The position numbers were made by a program, and so were the translations under genes. From Rhyzopertha dominica (Eukaryota > Arthropoda > Insecta > Coleoptera > Bostrichidae), in the NCBI GenBank assembly GCA_025024175.1, contig QCXZ01000041.1, positions 2,723,786 to 2,787,785 on the forward strand: a DNA stretch of 64,000 nt, written 5' to 3'. The notes under the pieces are model-generated. The model did no database searches, had not been told where the DNA came from, and worked only from the letters and a program-made list of their open reading frames with translations. Positions 22,571 to 35,159 of this stretch are shown here, in pieces. Every line of letters begins with the position of its first letter. Position 1 is the first letter of the stretch.

Positions 22571-22899
22571 ATGCCGCCAGCACCCCGCCGACTGTGTGAA
22601 ATTTGTGGCTATCCGGGTGTCGAAATGGAAAGCGCAAATACGACAGGGTGTTTATGTCTGATTCGTTGGGAGAGAGACGTGAAATCGATGATTTTGGGAT
22701 ATATTAAGCTTCGTTTGTTAGACTTCATGTTGACACGTCTGTTAGTTTTGACTTTTATGTGTGGACTTTAAGCATTTCGAAACGCGAAGACCGAGATTCC
22801 ACATTGGACAATTCACCAACTGGCAACTATTTGGTAAATATTTTTATCTATAGTGGAGCTATCATATCTGCGGTTCTAGTGTCACTTTTCCAAGAGTAT

Positions 22900-23031
22900 A
22901 TTGTCGAGAGAAAATGGTATTCCAACTTTAAAGAGGGTCCTTTCGGCTTAAGTAACGCCCCTTGCTGTGGACGTCCAGTTGAATTTGACGAAGAACTAAA
23001 GCATTTTCTCTTATCCCGCTCTCTATCCTGA
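22900..23031 (+). mobile_element. mariner-like transposase fragment
   Basis: The frame reads RKWYSNFKEGPFGLS followed by NAPCCGRPVEFDEEL. This matches the region between the two helix-turn-helix motifs in mariner (Mos1/SETMAR-type) transposases, where W-F-x-x-F-K-x-G-x-F and G-R-P-x-E-F are conserved. Similarity starts and ends abruptly, and no catalytic domain was found downstream. It is a small dead fragment on the plus strand. Confidence 0.6.
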
Positions 23032-23121
23032 TAACTGATAAGAATGACATGAAATAGTCAAGAAAAAAGAAGTGTTATCAAAGGAAACCTTCATTTGCGA
23101 TACTAATATCACACTAACAAT

Positions 23122-23146
23122 GTAGTAGGTAGGTAGGTAGCTAGCT
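23122..23146. repeat. Short GTAG microsatellite
   Basis: Tandem GTAG units (GTAGGTAGGTAGGTAG at about 23125-23140) continue into related GCTAGCTA. It is a simple-sequence repeat with no further function evident. Confidence 0.8.
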
Positions 23147-24129
23147 AATTAAAATTTCATTGCTAGCATTACAGGGAATAACAATGTCATGTCATAAATT
23201 GTGCATTCCAAAGTCGAAGGTTCATTACAGTAAATGAATTGAGTTTGTATGCTAATAGCATACAAAGTTTAAAGCAAGCCATATTGAAATTTTACCAGAT
23301 GAAGATAAAGCAAAGGTACGAATTCATTTTACCCAAAAGAGACGTTTTAGATGATGGCAAATTTTTAAGCGCTTACAACGTTCTGGGTTAAACTCATGCA
23401 TGGGTAGATATAGGTCCAAGGGACGTTGAATAATGGACAACAGAACAATAGCGTTGATCGCAACCTATTCAGGACAAATGCTTTAAATGAAGTATTGAAC
23501 TAGGTACCTTTACAGTATTAACTAAATTACTCAAAATTGCGCCTAAATATAATAAAGAATGGGCGCTTCAAGAGACTTATCGAAGACCTGACTTCTGAGC
23601 CACATGTAATAACTTTATTATAAGGAAGAAACAAATCAGAAACTGAGATTTTGGCTCAGCCCTACAGATATGCAGAGCACTATTATGTAATACACTACCA
23701 TTCCATTTCTTATGGATTTTTTTAACTAAGTGGCAAGTAGCAAGGATTCATAGGCCATAAAGTGTTTTCCTTAGAGTAATTCCTTCCATTTCCTCCTGAA
23801 AACGGGCTAGAATCTTCTTGTTGCTCGTTCATTTGCGTCTTAGTGGATGCATCGCGATCAAAACGAAGAACAATTCCTTAGAATGATCGTAGTATGGCAC
23901 TAGGAGTGCATCAGGCGATAGAACTTCTCATTCCGTGGTTTTGTGGAGGTAAAGAATGCTTGAAGGTTAACAAGGGGTTAGAATCCTCAAGCCCGGAAAG
24001 CTTCATGCTTAAAAGCGAACAAACAAAGCGTGTATTTCCTCTTCCCCCATCCCGTAACGAAGTGGTCATGGACAATTCATCGTAATCCTTACATCCGAAA
24101 CGAGTTTCGCAAAAATGTACGTCCAGGGA
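23147..24129. other. Non-coding DNA
   Basis: No gene or element was recognised. A frame at 23894-24085 has no family resemblance. Confidence 0.35.
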
Positions 24130-24660
24130 AATAATGCCCTCGCCCCGTGTAATTAAAAGAGGCGCTGGCGTTTCTCAGCTCGGCGGGTCGCGCGTCGTGC
24201 CGCCACTACCCCTACGGCGCCACCCCCGACGCCTCCAGCTGGTCCGCTGTCGACGTAAGCATTCAGCGGGCCGGAGCGTTTTAATATTTCACTTATTTTT
24301 GCAAAAGCAATCAGAGTTTGAACGCAACTTATTATATTTTTGCCGGAGAGTTTAAATGGGTTTTTCAGTCGCGGGAACAAGGGATGCATTGTGGAGGGAT
24401 GATTGCGGGGAGGACGTGCATGCGAGCGGCTTATTAAGGGCCGGTCTTGACCTGGGGGCCAGCTTACCATCGTGCTGCAGCGACGTCGGGAGGGCAGCGG
24501 TTTTCTTTTTTTTTTGAGCGGGGGTTCGGCTCGGTTGCCATAATCAGTTTTGCGGCGATGATGCAGTCGAAATTGTGGGGCGGAAGCAGGCCAAATATCG
24601 GTTCTATCGATAACGTAATAATAAATCTAAAGATTGCACTTTCAACGCTAATTTAAAGAG
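24130..24660. promoter_or_regulatory. Second CpG-rich island with a donor-like GTAAGC
   Basis: The segment 24165-24270 is very CpG-rich, and 24360-24560 is moderately so. On the plus strand GTCGACGTAAGC at about 24248-24259 would make a reasonable splice donor, as if the GC-rich block were a short first exon of a plus-strand transcript. Open frames on both strands have no known family and reflect the GC content. An enhancer, alternative promoter or non-coding RNA exon are all possible. Confidence 0.3.
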
Positions 24661-27299
24661 ATTAGATGTCATTTCTGCAATTGGTTTCCTGTACACTATG
24701 CTGTTTTCTGGTAATTCTTCAAATTTAAAACAAAATATGTTAATACGAATTTTGATCTAACATGAAAATTTATGTGAATGAAACTGAAACGATTTATTTT
24801 ACACAATATCACTAACATCACATTTTTATGCATTGAGGTGCTCGAATAATTTGGTTCTTTAAATAACCTTTAAAAAAAAGTCAGGTGGGGTTCGATCTGG
24901 TGACCTGGGAAGAACGGTATTTAAAAGTCTACAAGTACCTCTGGAATTGTGAACAATTTCTCTTTTTTGGTGAAGTTAGATTCGTCAAAGACATTATTCA
25001 GAATTTCTCATAAATTTTATGTACCTTTCACCCTCATAAAATTCTGGAATCTACTAAAATGCTATAATTAACTTAACCAAGGAAAGTGAGAATAAATTTA
25101 TATATATATTAATGCCATTAAAGTCTTTAAGTTTTAGTATTGCTTTTTATTTTAAATTTGAAGTTTAACCAGAAAACAATGAATGTAGTAGTGACGGACA
25201 CTCATTTATGTACACACAGGTACTGAAATTTTTATTACGAAAAAAAAACGACGATTGGACAAAATTCAATACGAAATTTGAGAAACCAGTGTCTAAAAAA
25301 TAAAAGAGGTTTGAGCGTCCTCCTGTAATAAAATTACTAATAGTTTGAACTCATAAATAAATAAACAATACGGTTAATGATGCACATCCAGCCATTCTCT
25401 ACAACTGAACATTTCAAAAAACAATCTTCGCCATATTTTAAAGCTTAAACTTCATCTTCATCCACACAAAAAGCAACGCATCAGCATACATCAAGAAGTT
25501 GCTTTCTTAAAGTGAGTCCTAAAGAAGCAAATCGTGATTATCATTTTGGCAACAAAATTGTCATGAGCGGAGGTGTAAATGTTTCTAGATTATTGTGCCA
25601 GTAGTTCTATATGAGCTGAGAGCCGTGGTCTACAAAAACTCGGTGTTACTTGCTACCGATTCGATAAAACTGGTTACATCAAATAAAAAGTCCACTGGAT
25701 CGTGTGATTTAACGCCATCGTTTCAAGCATTTCTAGGTTATTAAATTAAATATATAAACGCAGGATTTTTTTAGCTTCTAAGTTTATATAGTCTATAGAA
25801 CACTAAAACCTGAATTAAGACGTCTGTTGGTATCTACAACAAATTCTGAGCGTTCTAATTTGCAGTACACTGAAGTAAACATCGGAAGATATCCAGTTGA
25901 TATTGACTGCAGTGTGTTCGATAACAATTTGTTTAGATTTCCTAAGTTATTGTATTTTATGAAGTTATTACATGCAATTAGCGATTTCTTTGATCTCTAT
26001 ACTTCGCCATGATTCGTAACGGCCATCTTTATATACGTCATTAAATAAAACTGATGTTTCATAAGTTATTTGGAAAGAAACTACACAAGCTTAACTTAGC
26101 AATTTTTCATTGCTTAGTAAAACATCAAATTTTGAAAATATAAAATGATCTTTGTAATTCTAGGGTACTTTTATACATGCAAGTATATCATTTCTATTTT
26201 AGACGTCTACACAGTTTTCAAATTTATCTAATAATTAATATGTATGTCCCCACCTTCAAGTAGGGATATTTTATGATACTTTATAAATACCCTCACGGGA
26301 TAATGTAACTCAATCGGTTTTATTTTAATAATGTGAAAAAACTCACATGTTCTAGCTCGATTTTGATTTGCTTTCAAGTTTCAAGTAATTCATAATTGTT
26401 TTCGGGGTTCTTCACAAAATGAGGTATGCCTTTTTTGATATTAAAACAAATTGTTAGTCTGTCAGCTCATTGTGACAGTGAGTTTATCGACGTCTGTTTG
26501 TGTTCGTTCGAAGACAGCTACGTCTACTCTCGGCTGTGAAGACGTTCATCACAGCATCAGCAAAAAAAATGCCACGACCATGGCTAAATGACCCGAAATC
26601 ATCAACCACCATGTCACTTGTCCAGCTTGTATGAATACACTTATTCAGATTTGAAATACTCAAGTATGATGTTTATTTATTGTTTTTGTAATGCTACAGC
26701 TGTGGTGTTGCGAAATATTGCCAATGGTTTTTACAACAGAAACAACCTGTTAAAAACGTGTTTATCAGAGTTTTCAGTAAATTGTGCAAGTCCAGTTGGG
26801 TATCTTTCCAGTTGAAAAGTAGCATCTGAACGGGGTACTGAACAAACTTTAGAAGAAGTTGAAAATGCTCATGGAAGCAGACTGGCTGTCGGTATTATCA
26901 TTAAGATCACCAGTATTACCTATCGTCTGTGATTTTTTGTCACACTAACCCATGATTCTAAAATGCGACTACTTTTTTTGTAACTATTACTGTAACTCAA
27001 ATGAGTCTAGTGAAAATCGTAATTTTAAATTGTGATAATTCCAGTCTTAAACCGATATGTACCATATCGTCTCCAATAAGAAATTCCTACTTTCTATACC
27101 TAATCTTCCTAAGGCTTCTTTACTCTGCATTAATTATATTGAACGTACCCACCAATTTGTACAAGTGAAACTATTAAATATTACGCAATTTGCCGTAGGA
27201 GCGTATACCTTCAACGACTTAACTGAAGCCGTATAGAGATCGAGCCGATTGGCCTGGAAGCTAAATCATCTTTAAATAAATATTGTTGACAGTTACGCC
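24661..27299. other. AT-rich non-coding DNA with a weak tRNA-like B box near 24887
   Basis: Mostly AT-rich with no recognised gene. On the minus strand GATCGAACC at about 24888-24896 fits the polymerase III B-box pattern and is followed by a T-run terminator-like tract, hinting at a decayed SINE; there is no A box or cloverleaf. A short TA run lies at about 25100-25110. Frames at 25827 and 26588 have no family resemblance. Confidence 0.3.
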
Positions 27300-28059
27300 T
27301 AAGCCATTAAAAACGTCTGAGTGGAGGCCATTCCATTACCTTATATTTTATACAGCCAGAGAAAATCACTGTGTTATTTATACCCGCCAACAACAAAGGT
27401 CAAAATTGACAGCCATGTTAAATTTTTATGTATGTTCAAGTCATACATACCAAATACGTTAAAGGCAATAACGTGGCTGCCGCCATTTGTTGCAAAATGT
27501 GGGTACAATGTTGCGCACGCGGAGATTTACGAGATGAGTTGTAGAAAAATGTGTTTGGATGCATTGCCACCTTTTTTCGTTCCCGGCTCATTAAAAAAGA
27601 AACACCTTCCTCCGACCACAACAAAAGAGAACGAGCCGGCGCCCGTCCGGCAAAAAAAACTCATTTCTCCAAACGACTATTTATCAAATCGCTAACAAAT
27701 GCCATTATCGCATCACAAAAGAGACAATGGTCTTAATATTTGTATTATAAATAATCGGTAGCGATAGCTTTTGCCTGTGGAGCGGGCACCTACCGAGATG
27801 GTGAGAGATTTCCCGATAGTCCGACCGCGCGGTAATAACCTGGACCTTTAATTAGCTACGTCAGCTGCCCGAAGAAGACCCCATTCGTAGAAACGTTCGG
27901 AACCGTTTCGAAATCGCATCATAGCGCCACATGAGGGAACTCCCCTTGTTTCATTGCCTCTGTAATTATTTTAATCTAACTGTTGGGAGGGTTTGTTGTT
28001 TCATCTGGAGGGTGGAATCGTACGAGAGGGACACGATAAAATAGTTCGCAAACACGTAC
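27300..28059. other. dac intron 1, part next to the first coding exon
   Basis: GC-balanced, non-repetitive DNA directly downstream of the dac exon. On the minus strand the intron starts with GTACGTG at 28059, a good donor. Overlapping frames on both strands at 27321-27736 show no family resemblance. It may contain splicing or transcriptional control elements, judged only from composition and position. Confidence 0.4.
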
Positions 28060-28736
28060 CTGGCTGTTGTGCAGTCTCTGTAGAGGGTGTCGAAGTCCTT
28101 GCAAGAGAGGAGCTTGCATCTGTTGACCCCCGGCTGGATGGCGCCCAGACCTCTGAGGATACGCACTTGCTCCACGTTGCACACCAACGGGACGATGTCG
28201 AGTCTCTTCAGCTTCGTGTATACCGTGTGTAAACCGCCGACGAGGTGTTTGAGAAAGAGTTCGAAAGCTTGCGGCAGGCACAGCATCGTGTCACCTGCGA
28301 TTATGAATGCGGCTACTTTCTGCCCGCGGTAGTCCACTAATTTGCACTCGTTTGCTGTGGGATCGCTCGTCGATATCGGCGGAGGGCTGTTGTACGAACG
28401 TGGCGGAGCGTGGTGGGCCATCAGATCCAGAGGATTGTGGAGCACCCCCAAGGAATTGAGGAGACCAAGACCCGGAGGAGGAAGATGGCCCAGACCCATG
28501 CTGCGGACGAGTCCGGCCGTGGAAACCGGCGGCGGGCTCAGAGGATGCGCCATCGACATCGGTGGACCCAAAGGGCTCGCCTGGCGGGGGCTGTGCACCT
28601 GATTGTGGTTGCTGGACGCGGGATTATTATTGTTGGCTGTGGGAGACGAGGGAGGCTTCACTGCAACGGCCGGTGAACCGGAAGACGCGTGGCTACTGTG
28701 ATCACTGGCTGAGTCCATTGCGGAAGTGTCCATCAT
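28060..28736 (-). CDS. dac: dachshund, first coding exon (SKI/SNO/DAC domain)
   Basis: It encodes the N-terminal 225 residues plus two bases of Dachshund, a nuclear transcription cofactor of the retinal-determination network that acts with Eya and Six proteins and also patterns legs and brain. Residues 1-128 are Ser/Pro/Asn/His-rich and probably disordered. From residue 129 the DACHbox (SKI/SNO/DAC domain) begins, with CKLVDYRGQKVAAF, CLPQAFELFLKHLVGGLHT and the tail CKDFDTLYRDCTTA. The exon ends CAG|GTACGTG. The split codon in phase 2 agrees with the known family continuation after CTTA. Two adjacent ATGs open the frame at 28736 and 28733; the second has the better context (A at -3, G at +4). 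Later exons, with the coiled-coil C-terminal domain, are not in the window. The frame stays open upstream to 29099, but that part is unlike the family. Confidence 0.95.
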
Positions 28737-29400
28737 AACGCGACGCGAACTCCAGAGTGTCGTTATCACTGAGCACGATTGTCCATCAGGCGAGCACACA
28801 CTCACAGATGACGTTGCAATAGCGGGCGATTCGATTGTTTGTCCGTATGTAACGGGCGGGGCACTCGGCGCAAGCAGCGCGCACCACGGGTACACTCTTG
28901 CGCGACCTGGAGGAACGCGCGACCGGTACACTCGGTGGATACGAATGTAATAAATAAAAACATTTGGAAAAAGTGCTGCAAGTGCCGGTGGGAGGGGTCT
29001 GCAGCGTTGCGCACCACGTTGCGCCCATTGGAGGACCGCTCCACGGCGACGGTGCGCATTGGTGCCCCCCTTCCGTCGGGACGCGGACCGCCCACCCACC
29101 GCTACCGAAAGAACTTAGTTTCTTTGTAGCGGCAAGGGCGGATGCAAGGGAACTTGAAATATGAGCTGTGACGTATTGATAAAGAATGTCACCGGGCTGT
29201 CGCTGCGGAATCAATACCGAATAAGAGGTGTGCGGCGTATTCCTCCCCGGCTTTTTATTTCGAATCAATGCGCAACTTATTCCACTTCTTCTGTTCGCGG
29301 AGCGGTCCAATCCTGGAAAACTCCGGGTGCGTTCCGGCTCAGTGAATCCGTTCGCCGACTCACAAACTGATTAATTCTATTTATCGGCAACTGCGTAAGC
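28737..29400 (-). promoter_or_regulatory. dac: Presumptive dac 5' leader and promoter region
   Basis: GC-richer than the surroundings and directly upstream of the dac start. In-frame codons without a stop extend to 29099, but the translation is low in family character and rich in Arg/Ala/Ser, so it is read as untranslated leader. The exact transcription start cannot be fixed from sequence alone, and no clear TATA box was identified. Short open frames on both strands here are GC-driven by-products. Confidence 0.5.
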
Positions 29401-30319
29401 AAAATTCGAAATGTTACTGCCACATTTACTCAAGTTGTAAAGGACCATGGTAATCACCTATTACACTTACGTACCAATGGCTGACGAAAGAGAAAAATAA
29501 TTTATTTAGTGCTCTATACACAAAATGCAGTCCTATCGAATATCGAATATCGAATGATATTCGGAAACCAAAAATCGAATATTTGTACCTATTATTCGTT
29601 CTATTTTGGAACGAATAAACAAACAATCGTGTTCGTACGAAATAATACCTACTTGAACAATTAAAATAACGTAAAGTAAGTAAAACAAAGGGTCCAAATC
29701 TGATACTTGAGAAATACCAGAAAAACATGGTAAGGCGAAGAAAACGCTGACAGGAAACTATTTGTGCATGATTGGATAAATAAGAAAGAATCAAGCTACA
29801 TAGATTATAACCTTTACCATAAGGTAATATCATTCAAACATAAACAGAAAACAAAGTTTGTGAAATTCATAATTTTTATTGAAAAACACGTTGGGAATGA
29901 TGTTGTTTTCTGGCCATACCCTGCATCCTGTATCCAAAATGAAAAAGAACTTTAACGAAGAATACCTATACAAAAAAATTCAGAGAAATTGATGTAAATG
30001 TCATCCAAAACCTAATGTTAGGTGCTCGTCACAAGCATTTCTTGTACAAAAAATTCTTCTGACTAATTGTTAATTCAAATGCTGTTCTAATCGTACTGGT
30101 TTTGTTTAGGACATCACACACATGGAAAATACCATAAGCTAGTACGCCACTTACCAATACATAATTTTTTATATAAAAAATAAAATAAAGTCTTAAGTTA
30201 CGTTTGAACCAGAAGTGTGTATTATCGCTCTAGAAATGTTTTTTAAATGAAATTTTAGTGACTTAAAAAAAGTTGCTGTTACCGTCTGTTTCATCAACGA
30301 TGCCAAATTCAATTATTAA
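29401..30319. other. Intergenic DNA upstream of dac, with a small hairpin
   Basis: AT-rich. ATCGAAT-type words are repeated three times at 29536-29556. The inverted pair TTATTCGTTC and GAACGAATAA at about 29591-29618 can form a short hairpin. No gene was recognised. Confidence 0.35.
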
Positions 30320-31130
30320 CTAACTACCAGTCGTTCCCTGTAAGAATTTTCTTCTTTTATCACATGATGCCCACAGTTGGACCAACTATTTGCTGTGATT
30401 TTCGCAACTTCTTCTTCAATAGTTTGTATGGTGCTATCACTAAATGTTGGTGTAGTATTTTGCCTCCTTGCCAATCATTTCAATTCTATTAAATATACAG
30501 TGATTCAGCCGTAACCGTAAGACTGTGTATCCATGCTTTTTAGCCAAGCTATCAATTCGTAATGTTTTGTAAAAAACATTTTATCTTTAAAACCTCTTAA
30601 GAGTTGTATCGTATAACATTCCTCAAAATATAAGTCATGTTTTAAAAAAAATTAATTTCTTTTGAAGACCTATTTGGAATTGTTTCAATAAGAGCAGAAT
30701 AGTAAGACGCATTGTCTAATACAATTACTGCATTGTCTGAAATCTTTGGCAGCACTTTATCCTCAAACGAATTTTCCAAAAATTCTTTTATTTGGTACTC
30801 GCCATTCCGAATTTCGTTTCGATTTCATAAGTATTAATTTATTATAATGAAACTCCAAATTTAAAAAAATACGTAAACTCTTCTNACAACAATTAACTTT
30901 AGCTCAGTTTTTATTTTCTTATGCAATTCTTCAATTGCCAATACAAAATTATTTTTGTATGCCTTATATTAAATTTGCGTGATCACCTTTAAAAACCCTT
31001 GACGAGCCAACGTCTTTTCGCACTTTTCTGCCCTGAATTCCATTTACAGCTAGGTATATTTCTCACAGTTTATTTGTAAATTTGGTTATTCTACTGGTTT
31101 TTGCGATGGCCCCATTTGCTCCCTCTGCAT
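30320..31130 (-). pseudogene. Old relative of the DDE transposase, heavily decayed
   Basis: Minus-strand fragments in shifting frames align in order with the transposase at 47762-49359. First comes KEFLENSFEDKVLPKISDNA, then VIVLDNASYYSALIETIPN with the second catalytic aspartate at about 30705. IDSLAKKHGYTVLRL and HCIFNRIEMIG follow, the latter with the final glutamate. The last piece is KITANSWSNCGHHVI near 30400. Differences are large, so this is a separate, older lineage rather than a third copy of the same element. Upstream material to about 31130 is less certain. Confidence 0.6.
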
Positions 31131-32384
31131 TTTGCGATGCATTTATTAACATTCAAAACTATTCGTTTAATTGCAGGTGGTAAATGATTATGATTCCGTT
31201 TAATGGTTCCTCACAGATGGTCACAGAATGGTTACTAAAATAATCCATGATTATGATCCACTTTTAAAAGGAGTTGCTCCAAGTCACTAACAATAGGCTC
31301 ACCTGAGAACTGTTTCATAATATGCATGGTTCAGCCATTCGGAATATCATTTGCAGAACCTGATGAAAAATAAAAATACTTCCCTCTAAACGGTGGTACG
31401 CTACGAATTCTTAAATTGGAATGAACGAAGCAACGTAGTTGGTGAGTTTAAGCTTGTATTGTGGTACCAGAATATTGTGTATACAGCTCTAACAGTATTA
31501 GTTTCTCCACACATGTGGTTACACACTGTCTTTACATATAAAAGGGATATCAGTCAAAAAACCGCAAGATGACAAGACCTAGTGAACACAGATGTCGCCA
31601 TTTTCGTTAGCATTATAGCGTCTCTTACAAGCCCCCTCTACTATTCAGTAGCTTAACTAAATCGCTACCGCTGCAGCAAACCTCTAACGGTTTCCAATAC
31701 TTCCAAATAAAATAAACTACTAATACAACAAATAATGTTGAACCATACGTTTATCTATAGAGAAAGATAATTATTGACTGAAAATTGTTTTTAATTAACG
31801 TAAATTATGAAATGAAAAATTGTCGTTTATTCATTTCAATACCGTCATTCAGACATCTCAATAGCCGCTGCATGTACACGACTATGTTTTAGCGATGTTT
31901 CCAAACACATCCTTACAAATCTCCCGACAAAATTAAGGGTAGATTGCATGGTCAGTAGGTCACTGATACAAGGATGTTGCCCAGTTGAGAACCCGAGTAT
32001 TTTTAATCCCACCGATATAGGGTAAATTGTGCTGGGCCGTTGCACAAGGGAGATTTTCGCCCCTCCCCTATAAGTCTGCGTTATTTGAGGGATTCATATT
32101 ATATACGGGGATGCTGGCCGGTTTTCGGCTGTAGTTTCGTTAAGTTGTTATCGATTTTATTCCAAAACTATACATGCACAAATTTCTTGTATCACTGTTC
32201 AGCTATGCGAGTATTATTGGAAAAACGTTGTACATTTTCAAGTTTGTAAAATGAACATTACTTTCAAACAAATCACTTAAACTGGTTGAAAAACATCGTT
32301 GTCATTATAAAGCACTGACAAAAAGGCGAAAACAAAAAATGTTATCAAAACTTAAAATATTTCGAATAAGGAAAAGTCTTTTTT
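31131..32384. other. Intergenic DNA
   Basis: No gene or complete element was recognised. A patch at about 31840-32110 is slightly GC-richer and non-repetitive. A single ambiguous base is present upstream at about 30884. Confidence 0.35.
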
Positions 32385-32825
32385 TACTGTTTCCGATTGC
32401 AAGATACCTAAATTCTATGGTTTGCCCAAAATTCATAAAACTAATGTCTCATTCAGACCTATAGTCAATACAATCCTATTACCAATCGGCAGTTCTTGCT
32501 ACAAATTGGCAAAATGTTGTGATAACTGTTAAAAACCTTACGCAGGAAAAAGCAGTAGTTTTATCAACAATTCTTCAGACTTTATTGATGTTATAAAACA
32601 TTTAATTATTTTAGAAGATGGTATTTTAGATCAATATCATCAATTCCAAACTTAATAGAGATCCTCTAGGTAACGAAGATAGCCAGATTATCTGAGCAGT
32701 GTTTAAAATCAATTTATTTTTATAAACAAATATCAGGTTGTGCAATGAGTTTACCTCTAAGTCCTATAGTGACCAATTTCTTGCTCTTGCTGCAAATGTT
32801 ACATAGGTAAAACTAAAAGAAAGCT
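32385..32825 (+). mobile_element. Penelope-like retroelement fragment (RT), copy 2
   Basis: The plus-strand frame reads IPKFYGLPKIHK then FRPIVNTI, followed by KSSSFINNSSDFIDVIKHL. After several stops comes ISGCAMSLPLSPIVTNFL. The order F-Y-G-L-P-K-I-H-K, R-P-I-V and G-x-x-M-S-P-L-S-P is characteristic of reverse transcriptase in Penelope-like elements. The catalytic YVDD region downstream is not recognisable. It differs clearly from the minus-strand copy at 35160-36631, so two lineages are present. Confidence 0.65.
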
Positions 32826-35159
32826 ACTAGACTGTAACAGATACATAACTTGCGTAGCTGAACATTCATAATTGACTTTGATAATAAAAAAAATTTACAT
32901 AGAGAAAAATGTTATCACAAACTTATAATAAAAGAAAAGAAAAGGAATACTAATAATTTTAATAGGGATTGTAAAAATTATGAGTTGGGTTAAAAATTTT
33001 ATCAGGCTGGCACGTTTTTTCTATGACGCCTCGCTTCCTTAGTGATTTATTTATTTACTTTCAAAACTTCTATTAGAACTCCTGTCAGACGATATTTTGA
33101 GGTTCTGGTTAGAAACATTTCTGGGACTGCTTATACCTGTAGCTGTAGTACTTTCTTGTTTTATTTGTTTGTCCGCCAGTTAAGAAAATGTGAATATATG
33201 TATGTGTCATCTACTTTTCATTCTGGACATCGCTGGAAGTTACCGAAATTATTTAGTCTGATTTTGTTTCAAGAGATATCATTCTTGACGACATTTTAGC
33301 TCTATGAAAAATATATTGGTTTTCACAATTTACAGGTAAATAATTACATAAAAATGCATAAACAAGCTTAATCATTGTGTGCCCTAATTTGGGATGAACT
33401 ATAGCGGACAAAGCGCAACATCGAGCTTCATAAAGGAGTCGAACAGGGAATTTTCATAGACCGTCAGCAAAGTATAATTAAGGGAAACAACGCAAATACC
33501 TGCAATATATTGTGCTCGTCTATGCGCTCTTCCATTATAATCAACATCGAATGTTATCATCACCGACGTGTTAGCTAGCCGGTAAAACAATGGCTTTATG
33601 TCAGATAGGCTAACACAATTACCAGTATTTGTAAAAATATTAATCGCATCGTGAATGAGCTATGTGACAGTGTTACATTAATGAGAAATCGGCGAACAAT
33701 GACTCGGTGTGAATGGCAATTACAAAATTTACAAAATCCCACGACACGTTTTAATTATTCCCGATAACGCGCCCCGTTGTGTGTCTTGTTATGCATTTTT
33801 GATCGGCGGCTTGTTTGATTGATAGTTTTTGTGCATCGACGGGATGCACTGGGCAATTAAAAATTATCAGGGCTTGTATAATTTTGGCACAGATGCCAGT
33901 AAACCACTCATAAAATTAACCAATATAGGAAATACAAACTTAGGAATTTTTAACAGTTTACCCAGTGTCCAGCTTTTTAATAACTGATATCAATATTTAT
34001 AGATATACACATAAACAACAAAGATGCCTCATGCGTATGTTAGAAAAGACGGCCTATATAAGATAAGAAAGTTTTTCTTACGTTTTTTGACATAGCAACT
34101 CACACACTGATGATTACGACGATTGACAATTACTATACGATACTATAGTATGTCATACTTAAAAAGTATACATTTTTTTCTACAGAGGCTTCAGAAATAC
34201 TCTCTGGCCATCTGGAAAGGTCCATTTTTTCTCTCATTCATATACTTGAACGTTGAGTTCGGGTTTTTAGATAAACAGGCTGTTACTGTAATTAATCTGA
34301 TTTATTCATGTGGCTTTAAACCTTGACAGCTCTTGTAAGATATTTTCCTTCTAGCAAAGAAGTTTATTGCATTTAAAACTCCTGAAGTGACTCGTGGTAC
34401 AAAGAAAAGACGAGATAATGAAGCAAGCACGAAAATATTCACGAAAAGTTGGGAAACATATACTAAAAAACTAGTTAATAATGAATTTTGACATAATTTG
34501 GTTTAGGGCTCTCTTGGACTACACATAGTAGCTTTGTTCGTTTTTTTGTCTTCCTCAATCTGGCCATAAAAAATTCTTGACTCTGACACAAATCAAAATA
34601 TCAGGAGTGAAACAGAACAGTCTGCAAGTTGATGAATAATAAGTCTTCAAACTGCGCTGCATATTTGTGTTGGAAAATCACTACAAATTAGTAATACACT
34701 AATATAATGTCAGCACGCTTTCTGATAAGACCGTTAATTAAATTTACAACCAGGGAAGCTTCACAAAAATTCAATCACGTTTTAATGACTCTATTTCGTA
34801 AACGTCCTTCAATTAGGAACCGAAATAAAATTTATGTGGGCTTAATAAAATTGGTAAGTAAATGATAAAAGCCGTATTGTTGTCACTAAACTTAAAAACG
34901 CATTACAGACACGTAAACAAATATTAGTCAACGGTGGCATCATTTCATTTTTTGATTTATATATAAAAAGGAATAGTTTGCCTATTGCATAGTGAAGTTT
35001 CATTGCATTGCTGATTGGTCCTTTTAATTCTTGTTACTTTTGTCGTGTTTTTTCAACTTCGTAGCTGAACTTTTGGTGATTCCAGTTGTTATACATACGA
35101 GGCTCGAACACTGCGGATTTCTGACGTAGTTCCTTTTACTTAAAACAATTGTATCTCTC
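32826..35159. other. Intergenic DNA
   Basis: No gene was recognised. The part at 33590-33870 is somewhat GC-richer and non-repetitive and could be conserved non-coding sequence upstream of dac. The rest is AT-rich. Confidence 0.3.

Noticed and set aside
24153..24470. 105-codon minus-strand frame as dac exon 2
   Set aside because: It lacks the Ser-Arg-Pro-Gly-Arg-Pro-Pro-type sequence expected after the first dac exon, and the composition is explained by GC content.
24870..24915. tRNA-like sequence
   Set aside because: Only a loose B box and a short stem are present; the cloverleaf cannot be completed.
28737..29099. N-terminal extension of the dac reading frame
   Set aside because: The frame is open, but the translation is Arg/Ala-rich, unlike Dachshund proteins, and the region is GC-rich, where open frames arise easily. 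The ATG pair at 28736/28733 matches the expected start much better.
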